A stretch of 64,000 nt of DNA, from positions 25,161,513 to 25,225,512 of the forward strand of contig CM043968.1 in the NCBI GenBank assembly GCA_014529385.2, read 5' to 3'. Shown here in pieces: positions 45,943 through 57,180 of the stretch; positions within the stretch are counted from its first letter, which is position 1, and the number at the start of each line of letters is the position of its first letter. A program made the position numbers and the translations under genes. Under the pieces are notes generated by a model. The model had not been told where the DNA came from, did no database searches, and saw nothing but the letters and a program-made list of their open reading frames with translations. The stretch comes from Adiantum capillus-veneris (lineage: Eukaryota; Streptophyta; Polypodiopsida; Polypodiales; Pteridaceae).

Positions 45943-46365
45943 CACTCATTTTTTTAATGTTTTTTTTATAATGATCAGTTTTTTGAGTAAAGTGTGTGAT
46001 AGTTCAAAACGAGCGTATCACTCAAAGGGTCACGGTGTGCTTTATAGCACAACGTTCGGTCACCTGAAGCTCCATTGGTCCTCAAAAAAGTCAATTTTTA
46101 GCTATGTGTGAAGCTAAAATACGTAATTTTAAAGGGCAACTGAGGCCTGAGCTTGGGCTTGGGTCTAGGAGATATTCCCGATCCCGGTCCTACCTTCAAA
46201 ATTTATTTTTTAAATTATTATTTTTGGGATAAGGTCGCCACGGCCTGTGCGCGAGCACACACACACACTACCTACCTACTTACAACTAATACACCTACTG
46301 TTACACACTAACACACTTCATTAGCTCTCATAGATCGACTTCCTACTTACTGTACTTTACATTAC
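45943..46365 (-). other. Probable leader of copy C3
   Basis: By position this is the continuation of C3 upstream of its gag, since T1 has inserted between it and 30881. It has no coding signal. It contains a short ACACACAC run near 46257-46270. A family C LTR could not be identified, so its identity rests on the T1 target duplication alone. Confidence 0.45.
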
Positions 46366-47114
46366 TATTTGCGGGTCGCCGTGATGGACGTCCATAGCAT
46401 AGCTCTCATGCATCAACATAAAATATCAATACAAGGGAAGCGACCAGAATGAGGCATGCAAACTCACTAGGGTGTCATTCCTAATGAAGTGAACTCGATG
46501 AGATGCGACTACTAACTCTGCAAGCAAATCATACGCACTAAAGCCAAGTAATCTGCCTATGTCCTTCTACACAGCTCTACAATCATCACGCCCATTTACC
46601 ATGCAAATCATGTTGGATTCGCACGAAACTTAAAGGGGAGCTATAGGGGACTATTTAGAATCTATCCTATCAGAGGTAAAAAGATTGTGATCGTTCATCC
46701 CAAAGTCAAAAAAAACAGTGAACAGGTGATCCCAAAGGGTCGTTTTAGGGTCCATGAAGCCTCTCTTAGGGTCTAAACAGCATAAAATACGCATTTAAAC
46801 ACTCAAAACAACGATTTGAGGTCTCAAACTCGAAATTGAATACCTACACTGAATCTTGAATGATTACACTTGAATGGAAGAGCAAAGTAAGAGGAACACA
46901 ATGCAATAAACGAATCTGAATTCGGATTACCGTAGCCACAGTAGCAAAGATTACAAGTTGGAGCAAGATAGAGCTCTCAAACGTACGTTGTCTTCTTCAA
47001 CTTGTGATAAAAGAAGATAATGTTCAAACTTACAAAACTTGACCTTTATAGTTTATGTCTTTACAAATGGCTTGTCTGGCCAAAAGCTCCTAAACTTCTA
47101 ACTGGCTCTCTAAT
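46366..47114 (-). repeat. Probable T2 3' LTR
   Basis: Its left end, GCGGGTCGCCGTGATGGACG, aligns with GCGGATAAGCCGCGATGGACG of the T1 LTR, and later phrases (TAGGGTGTCA, CGACTA, TATCCTATCA) recur in the same order, so it is a diverged relative of that LTR. It lies where T2's 3' LTR should be, after the extra ORF. Ends are approximate: the first bases read TATTT rather than TG, and the polypurine tract on its right is not clear. No second copy is in the window. Confidence 0.5.
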
Positions 47115-47330
47115 ATACAAATGCTCCCAGAAAAATAATCATAAATTCTTTTACAAGTTCTGGGCTTAGAGATGCTCTCTTACAAAAGAATTTTACAAGG
47201 GTTTCCCATAAAAAAGTGACTCCTTCTTTGGAAACCGCCACTTCGTCTACCAAACACTCCTCGTGCATGTTCAAAGCTTTGGTCGTTGATCGGGCTCCAA
47301 GGAAGCAAACTTTGCTGTGAAACTCCGTGT

Positions 47331-50300
47331 TCAAAGGACAGCTTTGAGGTCTTCTTGTTGCTGCCTGAAATGGTTTTCACTTATTGTGTGCTGATATGCT
47401 ATGTACCGTGCCTTGAGGTCCTTCGCCATAGGATGAAAGATCCTTGAGTTGATTTCGAAGAAACCTGGGACGAAGGCCTCTTCAAACGTCTGCAAGTAAT
47501 GTGAAGGCAAGTACATTAGTCTTGAGTACATTGCCATCAGAATATGTCGTGGTTGCGAACCTTGGAGATTCCAACAGATCCCTCTATTCCCTTCCAGGAA
47601 CAGGTTCCATGGATGATCATCGCCTTCATTGTCTTTGAACACCTGGATGCAGGTGACGATCATTGGGGCTATCTTTACCAGCATATGACAGGCTACGTCG
47701 GGGACATCCCACAGCAAAGCGAGCGTCTAATTGAGAGTGTTTACTACGTAGGCTACTATAGGAGGGTTTTGTGCTATTAGGATTGGGTAGTTGAGCTTTT
47801 GCCGCCTTGAGCCTTTCCATGTGGCAAACTCCTTCCATGTGCGTCTTCTAGGGACTGGGCAAAAAGTAGGATCTATTTGAATGTGTTGAGGAGCGTTGTC
47901 ATAGTTGGTTAGATCCTGTGGCCGCTTGTCCAACCACTTCTGCCTCCACTTTGGTTGGTCGTCTATGAGTACATGTGCTTCTTCAGTTGTCAGTGCTACA
48001 CCTTCGTAACCCTCGTCTTTGTTTCGTGGCAGGGTCGGCCGCATCTTCTCCTTCCATAGGATTGCTTCGTGGCATATCAAGGGAAAAGGTAGGTACTCAT
48101 GGCCAAACCCCTCCACCTGCTCTTCTGGCTGTAAGAAGGCCAGGGCCGTTGACTCCATTATCTACTTTTTGTATATCAAGCAACCTTTTGCTAGTCCCTC
48201 TGGCATGTCCTTGATGGTCTGAGTTAGCTCATCTCTTATCTCCAGATTTTCCTCTGCTGATCCTTGCTCTTGTTCTCCTTGGTGTGATGTTTCAGGTAAG
48301 TCAGGCATTTCTTATCCTGGCAGCAGTTGCGGTTGCACTTGGGCTTCCTCTGTTTTGATTTGCGGTTGAGAACTCAATGCTTCTTTTTCTTTCAGTAATG
48401 TGTCACTGATCTGCTTCTGAGTCTCTAACTCGGCCCTTGCTTGTGCGAGTTACTGCTCCAGCTCTTTTACTTTTTGCTCATTGGCCGCCATCTGGGCCAT
48501 GATTCCCGAGAGGAGCAACTGTCTTTGAAGTTTTTCTCGATCTAGCTCCTCTTTCAGCACCACTAGGGTGTTCTCTGCTGCAGCATTGTCTGATGTGGAG
48601 ACCAATGCTCCAGCAGGTTCCTGGTTCTTCAGCAATGTGGTAAGCGTGCTTTTTACTGTGTTGTATGAGCTTGTCACTCTTTCGAACCTTGCACCTTCGT
48701 ACTCAAGCTGCTCCGTTTCTTTCTGTACCTTTGTAGTCAATTCTTGACATTCTGTTTCTTTAGTCGTCAGCTGCTTGTGGAGATCCATTAAGTCTTGGAT
48801 GAGAGACTGATTGTATTGTCAATCAGTGTCTCTTTCCTTCGTTGTCGACTCTAGCTGCGTCCACAGATTCTCTAACTCCTCTTGGATAGATGCTTGCTTT
48901 TGTTGAGACTCCTGTACCTGCTTTTCTTTTTCTCTCAGCACCACGTGCTGGCATTGGAATTGTCTTTCTAATTCCTGTAAGGTTTTTTTATAGTCAAAAT
49001 CAGTCATTGCCTGATAGGCTTCTTGGTATCCTATTGCTTCCGTAGGAGGCATAGACTCTTTGTGTGCAGGTGATGGAGGAGGAGGTGGTGTTTCGGCGAG
49101 GGAGGAGGTGGTGATTTCTCCACTTCTTGTACGTGCCTCTTTTTCGGTGCATCTTCCCTTGGCTGTGAAACAAACGCGTCCGCTTTTCTTTTCTTTAAAA
49201 TCTTTATTATTCTTTGGCGAGTCAATTCCGTCGCCTGTCATGCTTCCACATTCTTCTCTTTGAGCTTTCTTTGAGTTGCTCTGCTTGGTTCGTGTCTTTA
49301 GCCGCTTCTTTCTCCTTTGTTCCTTCAGTGGACTGAGAAGAAACGTCCACTTCTGCAGCCTTTTGTTCCGCGGCTATCCTTTGTTTTTCAGCCTATATTT
49401 GAGCTGCCTCTTCTATTCTTGCTTGCCTTTCCTTCTCAAACCTTCGTTTTTTTGTTAATTGTGTTGTAGCAGCCCTTGCCTTTCTGTCAGCCCACAGCTT
49501 TGTCCTTCTTTCCTCAATTCTTTGTTGGGCCTTTGCATATACCTTTTGAAGTTCAAACTGCGGCACTGTATTTCTTTCCCTTCTTTTTCTCCCGAGCGGT
49601 GTGGTGGTGTCTTCCTCCTCGCTTTCTTCAAATTCAAATGGTCCTTTGTCTTTTGACCCTTGAGAGTTTCCCTCGTCTTCAGTCTCCATCTTTTCTTCAT
49701 CACTTGAGCTTTTGTTGCACGCCTTGACCGAGCGCGATGATGTTGCGCTAGTGGTCATCCTTACTGAGTGAGCAATCAGCTTTGCTTTCTGAATCAAGGC
49801 CGCTTGAGAACTGGCCTCTGGCAGGTCTTCAATCATTCCCAAAGCTTGGTATGCTATTCTTGTTAGCATTGGCCCTGCGCTCATGTAGCTTTTGTTTTTT
49901 GCCGAGCCCTTCAAATTTTCTTCGACCAAGCTTTCCAAGATGCAAGATCCATAATCGCATCGGATGGTTCTATTTTCAGCTGTTTCTAGAGCCATGACTA
50001 CTGCAATGTGCAAGGTCGTCTCGGTGTAGCGAGGAGTCTTTTGTACCCTGAAATGTTGAGAGATCAATCTCATTGGTAACTCCAGCTCACAGTATATCAT
50101 GTCATTGTACTTGTACTTGTTTCCTTTTGCTTTGATAAAGGCCTTCTCATTGTCCAGTGATTTGGTCTTTGCCAGCAAGTCGTGTTTCCCTGGAAGGAAG
50201 TGCAAAGCTTCATTGATGATGTCTTTTGTGATCTTTACTTTCACCTTTGAACCATCCTTGTCGGTGAGCATCGCTTGCCCATCATACTGTATTAAGCTCA

Positions 50301-50572
50301 TGAGCTCGTGGGCCCTCATGTAGTCTGTTCCCCATGGCTGCAATCTGAAAACCTGTTCCAAATGAATAGCCCGCACGGCTTCAGTGACCTCCGACCTTCT
50401 GTGCAGATTCCATATTTCCCGTGGCATGATGGTCGTCTTTACCATGTCACCATCAGCATCCCTAAACTTCGCGAGCGATGAAAATGTGAGCAGGGATCTG
50501 AGCTAGTGTTTCATCCGAGATGTGAGCTTTTTTGTTCGTAGAGAGCTCATCCACTTCATAAGGTGCTGCCAT
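47331..50572 (-). pseudogene. T2 additional ORF, coiled-coil protein
   Basis: Homologue of the T1 extra ORF. An ATG at 50572 (MAAPYEVDEL) gives the same MAA start as T1; a frameshift near 50465 leads to a 350-codon open stretch (50445-49393) with a globular part (DYMRAHELMSLIQYDG, GPMLTRIAYQALGMIEDLPEA) and an acidic, then Lys/Arg-rich segment (RKRRERN). After a second shift near 49240 come a Pro run, a long coiled coil (48990-48330) and the shared C-terminal domain (DDQPKWRQKWLDKRPQ, WKEFATWKG, LNYPILIA, MYLPSHYLQTFEEAF). Stops are scattered. Total is about 1,080 codons. No signal peptide or membrane segment is seen. Conservation of both ends between T1 and T2, whose DNA is otherwise well diverged, suggests past selection on the protein. 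Confidence 0.75.
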
Positions 50573-52876
50573 CCACTGCCTTGCTTGCTTTTGGCAAGGC
50601 ATTCAGTGTTATTAGAATCACAAGCTGTCAGGATTTTCCTTTCGCAACCAGTAGCATTTAGACTTTTAGTAGAAATCAATTCAAAAGTTAAAACTGATCA
50701 TAACTTGAACAAATCTCATCCATTCTTTTCCATATTTCACCAGTGGGACTAGAAAGACTGGAGCTATGACTGATTGAAATCTGGGCCTGAGGTACTACGA
50801 TCGTGATCGTAGTACAGAGGCCAAAAAAACATTTGATCACATGAGTGGTTTTCTGATAGCTAGAGGGTCATTTTGGTCCACTCTTTCTTTTATTTGAACC
50901 ACTTTTGAGTTTATAAGTCCCAATTTTGGGTTACAAGGGAGTTTTGGACTAGACTTTGATTTTTCATGGGTTTTTGATGTCCAATTGGCTTGAAGCTTGA
51001 TGTGTGACTTGAACAAGATGTGTACAAGAGATCTGTTAGGTTTTGGTCAAAAATCTGATGCTGAGGTACACCGATCGCGATTGTAGTACTTGGGCTTTTT
51101 TGGGTGAAAACTAGATGGCTTTAGTCTCCTATGCCTGCCTAGCCCACTGATGATTTATTTTCAAGTTTTGGACTTGAATTGAACAAATTAGAGCAATTTT
51201 TCACTGTTTGACCTTATTTTACTAAGTATAACCATATCGGGTTTTCCTGATGAATTCTAGTTGGAGCTTGGAGTTAGTTGATGTTGGTTTTTGAGCTTTT
51301 ATTGCTTCCATGATGTGTTGCTATCATCAGCCTACTCCGTTGTCTGATTCTGACTTGATCAGGCACTTTTTACCCCGTCTTTGGAGGTTTCCCAGACTTG
51401 GGCACTTTCCAGGCATTCTTTGGATACCAATGGGATATTTGGGTACTTCTAAGTCGCCATTTAGTCTTTGACTTTAGTTTGGCCAAAATTCTTCCTTTGT
51501 GTGATCATTCGAGACTGAATTGGTCATCTCTATTGTTGTAGGAGATTCTGAGATCCATTCGGGGTTTTCTACAACTATACTGACTCTTAGTCGGACGGGT
51601 ATGCCTTTCAAACCATCCATCATAATTTTCAATTGAATTTTCATATTTGTAGGTCAATTTTCCCGATTCGGGTGTGTTTGACAAATTTGGCCCATTCTAT
51701 GAGCAAAATTTGTGCATTTTTCATGAAAATTCAAGAGAGTGTATCCCTCACTGATTTCTAAGCCTGAACCAAGCCAAAATTTGCAAAATCTGATCCTGGG
51801 GGCACCAATCGCGATCGTTTTATAGAACCCAAATTGATTTTTATCACCTGCAGGTTGTTGGCGAAGCTGAGAGAATGCTTTCTACGATTTCTGTGCCAAC
51901 TTTGGAGAGTGATGTACACCGATCACGATCGGTGTACCACCACCATTTTGAGGTTTGATCATATGGCCTGGTTCTTGACATTGTGGGGAACACATTGATG
52001 TGTTTTGTGCTTGAAAAAGTTTTGTTTGATGCCTCTCAGGGCCCTAGATCTACCCGACCTAATATGTCTTTGATTTGATCCATTCGCCCGTTTGTGTAAT
52101 GATTCGCGCTTGCATGCGTAATAGACTTGATCTTTACTTGATAAGGAACATACCTGTGATATCTGGTATGAAATGCTGGCTCCGATCGTCCGTATGGGGT
52201 AGAAATGTGGTAGCTCGCTCTAGGTCAAGAAGCTCTCTTCTTCTCTCTCAAAATGTGAAAATGATCAATGAGCTAGAATGTGGCCTACCTGACCCATATC
52301 TTCCCCATGTTTTCGTGACATAGGTATTATTTTCATTACCTTTGATCCCGATGTAATCTGCATACCATTTGTGGGTCGAACCGTTCGTCATTCTGGCGTC
52401 GTATGACCATTTGATGCGATTCTGGCGAAATGTGGTCATGATCATTAAGGCTGAAATTCGACATCTTCAGATTATCTTCATATCTTCCATGCTTGATAAC
52501 CCTATCATGATACTTTGGCATTTGCTTCCAGAACTTGATTCCAACACTGTGGGTGATATTTTTTAATTTTTGAAAGATTATTAATGAAAATCAAACAAAA
52601 TAAATTGAAAATAATTATTAATTGGAGAAAATTATCCAAAAATTATTATACTCACTCCTAAGCATATATTTTCACTAGAAGCATCCCAATGCTCCAGATT
52701 TTGTCATTACAGCTCATTATTATGCTGGTTGGATGATAAAAACGCTAAAAAATGCCAGATTTTGATCAAATTTGTTCGAAATTGAACTCTAAAAAATGAA
52801 AAAAAAAACACACGCATTATGTACATATATACACGTTGGACCCCTTAATGGTCCTGACTGCTGCTAGATTCAGTAG
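50573..52876 (-). other. T2 non-coding region with palindromes
   Basis: Carries four copies of a 24-base near-palindrome with outer GTAC and inner CGATCGCGATCG: 50792-50815, 51066-51089, 51801-51823 (degenerate) and 51914-51937. Most follow a phrase like ATCTGGGCCTGAG. The motif differs from that of T1 but has the same positions within the element. No gene is seen; short frames at 52075-52566 match nothing. Confidence 0.85.
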
Positions 52877-54021
52877 TTACTCCCCCCTTCCTAAACTGAG
52901 TCGTCCCGGACGAAGGTTGTGTGCATGTGCATGGGTTTTGAACTCTGTGTGCACGACCATGTAATGTGGCCCTATCCTCATGTTTGAGACAATGCATTGA
53001 GAAACAAAGTGTTGTGCAAGATGCGGGGACTGAATGTAATTTTCAGTGGCTTTGGATGGCGAGGCTAGCTGTTTATGGAACAGAAGGGCTTGCAGTTTAA
53101 TTGCTCTCTCCTTGATTGTTGGTTTTTTTATGGCAATTATTTTTGGAACCCATTTGTATTCAGTTTTTTTCATATTTGCAGATTTTAATGTAGGTTCTTG
53201 AATTTTCGTAGGTTTCCATTGCCATTTTGTTAGTTCAGGCTTCCTGGGTTGACTTTTTGGTCTCCATTCAATCTTTGTCTCGTTGAATTTTTGGTTGTCT
53301 CCAGATTTGGTTGCCATTTCCACTCTGGATTAGCTCTTGAAGGTCTTTGATATGGTGTTGCTGTCGTCAGGAGTTGTGACTTGGGCAGCCATATCTGTCT
53401 CTGTTTTTTTTGCACGACGGTTTTCTTTATCCATACTTTCCGAACAGTCGTTTTCGGTGTTTCTGACCGATGAGTTGATTGCTTTTTGTCGATGGGGATA
53501 ATCGGCCACGAGTGATCTGTTTTGGCGAATGGAGTCATGTACGTGTTAGAGTTGTGTGTGTACATCAGCGCATGTTCTGACCATTCGATAACTGCATTGT
53601 ACGTTCTCATCCATGGAACTCCCAAACATAGTGATTCTCTGATTCCTTTGTCTTTTATTACGAGAAATTGATGAGGACAACTATTTCCATCAATATTGAT
53701 TGGTAAGTTTACTATTCCCAATGTTGGCATTTTTGCCCCGTTTGCGGCTTGTAAATCTCGTGTGGATTGCACTAGGGGTTCATCGGTAAGCATCTTGTAA
53801 GTGGAGAAGTTGACCGCATTGACTTTTGCCCCTGTGTCAATCAATGCTCTTTGATATCTGCCATTTGGAAGTTTGACATTGATGCGAACATCGATTCCTA
53901 TTTCCCATTGCTCGTCAGTGTGAATTATAGAAAGAGGAATTTGAGCCGTATCTACTGGTTGAGGAAGTCTTTGTTGTTGTAATTTCTGTTTCTGCTTTAA
54001 AATCCTGATTCTGGACTCCTC
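52877..54021 (-). pseudogene. pol: T2 second retropepsin-like domain and W-x-P-K tail
   Basis: Just after a TAG at the end of the integrase frame the same frame continues with a Gln-rich linker, IDVRINVKLPNGRYQ, then ALIDTGAKVNAVN (catalytic Asp at 53836-53838), TLGIVNLPINIDG, FLVIKDKG and CLGVPWMRTYNAVIEW (about 53620). This is the strand and motif order of a retropepsin monomer, about 130 residues. The tail reads VWIKK, IWLPKSQ (about 53390), WKWQPN (about 53310), IEWRPKSQ (about 53268), WQWKPT (about 53215) and YKWVPK (about 53155); a frameshift near 53290 lies inside it. The end GRLSLGRGE overlaps the internal purine run. Substrates are unknown: it may process gag-pol in place of protease 1, which here lacks its second half. 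Confidence 0.85.
52881..52891 (-). promoter_or_regulatory. T2 internal polypurine tract at the end of pol
   Basis: Minus strand AGGAAGGGGGGAG follows the last codons of pol (GRLSLGRGE). It matches the tract of family B, which lies beside the LTR, and that of D. Confidence 0.7.
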
Positions 54022-55800
54022 CTATGCTTGAGCCTTTGTCTCATTTGCTTTGTTCTTGCGCTCCTTCGCAGCGTGGATTTTGGCAAGAATCTCTGAGGTT
54101 AGTGGTAGGTTGTAATTCTTTAATCTGCAGCCACTAATCCAATTAGGCATCTCCTCTCCCTCTAATGTCGCAAGATTAATGGCACCGTTAGATGATATGT
54201 CATGAATCACATAGGGTCCATCGCCTCGCTTTTTGAGTTTCCGGGAATGTTGTTTCAGGGTGTACATTAAGACGTAATCCCCCGTAGCAAATTCCTTGCT
54301 GATAACATGTTGATCAAAGAATGATTTCATGTTTCGTTTTTGCGCGTAGATTGATGCAACTGCTCTCAATCTAGTTTTATCCATTTTTTCTAGAATATCT
54401 ATTTGATTGGATAATTCATGGCCCGTCCATTCTAATTCTTTAGCTACCCGAAGTGTGGGGATAAGAAATTCAAGTGTCAAAATCGCTTGAATTCCATAAA
54501 CCATGTTGAACGGAGTCGTTTCGATTGAGGTTTTGTACGCTACTGTATATGCCCATAAAGCTGAATGCAGCTTCTGATCCCAGTTGGCTCTTGATTCACT
54601 AAAAATTTTCATGAGAATTGTCACCAAAATCTTGTTCGTACTTTTTGCTTGGCCATTAGCTTGTGGATGATAGGGAGCTAACTTCTTGTGAATTACCATG
54701 AATTCATCCAATAGAAATTTGATCACTTCATTGACGAAATGAGTCCCTCTATCGCTCCCTATCTCTATTGGTAAGCCATACCTGGTGAAAATGTTCTCAT
54801 ACAAAAACCATGCTGTCATTTTTGCATCATTTTTGGTTGTTTCTTTCCCTTCAACCCACTTGGTTAGATAATCTATTGCCACAATAATATATTGAGCGTG
54901 CGTTTTATATCCAGGAGGCGCAATTGGTTCTACAAAATCTATTCCCCATTTTGCAAACGCTCTTTCCCCCATCATTGGTCTCAAGGGCATGTCATCTCGT
55001 GCTCTAGGAATCTTTGTCCTCAGGCAATCATCACATCATTTCACAAACTCTTCGGCGTCCATGAATAGTGTAGGCCACCATATGCCAGCAATAAGAATTG
55101 CTTTGGCCGTTTTGTCAGCTGAGAAATATCCTCCAGCTTTTCCGCCATCTGCTTGCTCTAATATAGGAACGTAATCCTCTTCCGTCACACACATTCGCAA
55201 TTGATTGTCTTTTCGCCTCTTGTAAAGATTGTCCTCAATCAATATATAGTTTTTTGCCTCTTTCGTGATCGTTTTGATACGTGATCTACTCATCCCTTCA
55301 GGCAGTATTCCGGTGGTGAGTTATTCTACAATGTAGTTACTCCATCTGGGTGCTACAGATAATTTGAATAGAGTAGCGTGTTCTATCAGCTTTTGAAAAG
55401 TGCAGATAATACATGATTTGATATGCTTATGAACACTTTGTTGCATTTTCGGCCAGTATACACCCATTCTCATCAATCTTTGATACGTCTGTGCATGCCC
55501 ATTGTGAATCCCCGTTGTTTGTACATGAGACTGGTGTAGATACAAGTCCTATTCACTTGATTCAACACAAAGCCTAAGGATTTGATCCGATCCCTGTTTG
55601 TATAGCCTTCCAACCAGCATTACCAATGACCTAGATGCTGCAATGGTAGATGGTTGTCTTGTCAAATTCAATGACCTAATAGTCAACAAAGGAATTACAT
55701 CCTCACTCCATCTTGGAACCATTTCTATGTTAAAGAGATATGCATCTGGCAAATCATCATCAACTCCTACAGGGTTTTCTCCATGCACCATTCTAGATAA
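54022..55800 (-). pseudogene. pol: T2 integrase with doubled zinc module
   Basis: One frame, with stops, runs from 55791 to 54022. First module: GRLYKQGSDQILRLCV, HQSHVQTTGIHNGH, GVYWPKM and CIIC (about 55620-55400). Second: DNLYKRRKDNQLRMCV, EQADGGKAGGYFSADKTAK, WWPTLFMDAEEFVK (about 55240-55040), where both His positions are changed to Asp and Tyr. Each module is about 100 residues and both precede the core, which has WGIDFVEP, SDRGTHFVNE and NGQAKSTNK. The last catalytic residue is therefore Lys in place of Glu, a probable G-to-A change that kills the enzyme. The C-terminal domain GDYVLMYTLKQHSRKL and the phrase EGEEMPNWISGCRLKNY follow. Integrase would insert the cDNA into chromosomes. 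Confidence 0.88.
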
Positions 55801-57180
55801 ATGATCCGCTCTTTGGTGTGTAGTTCCTTTTTTTACTACAACCGTGAAGTCAAACTCAAGCAGTATGATGAACCATCATACAATCCACCCCATACTGCAA
55901 GGTTTGTTTACCAAGTACAGTAGTGCTTGGTGATCAATGAAGAATACAAATCTATTGGAAAGTAGGTAATGTCTAAACTTTTTCACAGCATAGATCATAC
56001 CCAAACCCTCCCTTTCAGTTGGTGTGTAATTCTTCTCTGCACTGTTTAGTTGTCTACTGGAGTAACTGATTGGAAAATCCATGTTGTTTTCTCCAGGTTG
56101 TGCAAGTATGCATCCTATATCATATGCTGATGCATCTACGTGGATGTGGAATATCTTTTCCCAATCCGGAGCCTTCAAAATTGGAGCGGATATCAATCTT
56201 TGCTTCAAAGTTTGAAAAGCTTTCTCGCACTCATCTGTCCACTCAAATTTAGTTATCAATGCTTAAAGTGGTTTTGCAAATATAGCGTATGAGTAGATAA
56301 ATCTGCAATAATATCCACAATGGCCCATAAATGCTTGTACCTCCTTTACCTTTACAGGTCATGGTAGATCAATAATTATGCTGATTGTCTCCATGTCTGT
56401 CGAAATACCATTTTTGGACACTATATGTCCCAATATTTTGCCTTGTCTTACCATGAAGACACATTTCTCCGGATTTAGGCAAATCCGATACAGTCTACAT
56501 TTTTTGAACACTTTGGTTTAAGTGCTCTATGTGCTCCAATCTTACGAGAGAGTAAACGCACAAGTCATCCATGTAAATTTCTAAGAACTGTCTTAGATAT
56601 TCTTTAAAAGCATGACCCATCAGCCTCTGAAATGTGGCCGTGCATTTGTTACGCCAAAAGCCACTACCCTGAATGCAAAAATGCCCCATTCAATTGCAAA
56701 ATCCGTCTTGTGCTGATCTTTTGGCTTTATTGCGAGTTGGTTGTAGCCTGAAAAGCCATCTAAGAAACTGTAAGCTTCTTTTCCTGCCACTCTTTCTATT
56801 ACATGATCAGTAATGGGGAGGGGATAGTTCTCTCGAATTGTAGCAGCGTTTACTTTCTTGAGATTGACGCATACTCTCAACTTTTCTTTTTTTTTGGGAC
56901 TACCACAATCGGTGAAACCCAATCAGTGTGCTCAATTTCGTAAATAAACTTTGCCTCTTTCAGGTTATCTATCTCCTCCTTGATCTTCCTTGCAAACGTC
57001 TCATTGTAAGTATAAGGACGTTGTCTGCTTGGTTTGGCGTCATTCTTAAGGGGTATTATGTGTTGATAGATACTTGGATCCACCCCGTTAAGATCTTTGT
57101 ATGACCATGTAAACACATCTCTATACTGTTTTAGAGTAGCTATCAAAATCTTTTCCTCTTCTTCAGTAAGATCGTGGCAA
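55801..57180 (-). pseudogene. pol: T2 reverse transcriptase and RNase H
   Basis: RT begins near 57170 (LKQYRDVFTWSYKDL), one frameshift after the linker of protease 1. It shows SRQRPYTYNETFARKIKEEI, WVSPIVVVPKKK, a palm entry FLDGFSGYNQLAIKPKD, and the catalytic EIYMDDLCVYS (about 56575); frameshifts lie near 56890, 56660 and 56480. RNase H (56259-55801) has the first Asp in HVDASAYDIGCILAQPGE, Glu in TEREGLGMIYAVKKF and Asp in FIDHQALLYLVN. The order and motifs are those of Ty3/gypsy polymerases. It would copy the element's RNA into DNA from the tRNA-Asp primer. Confidence 0.9.
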
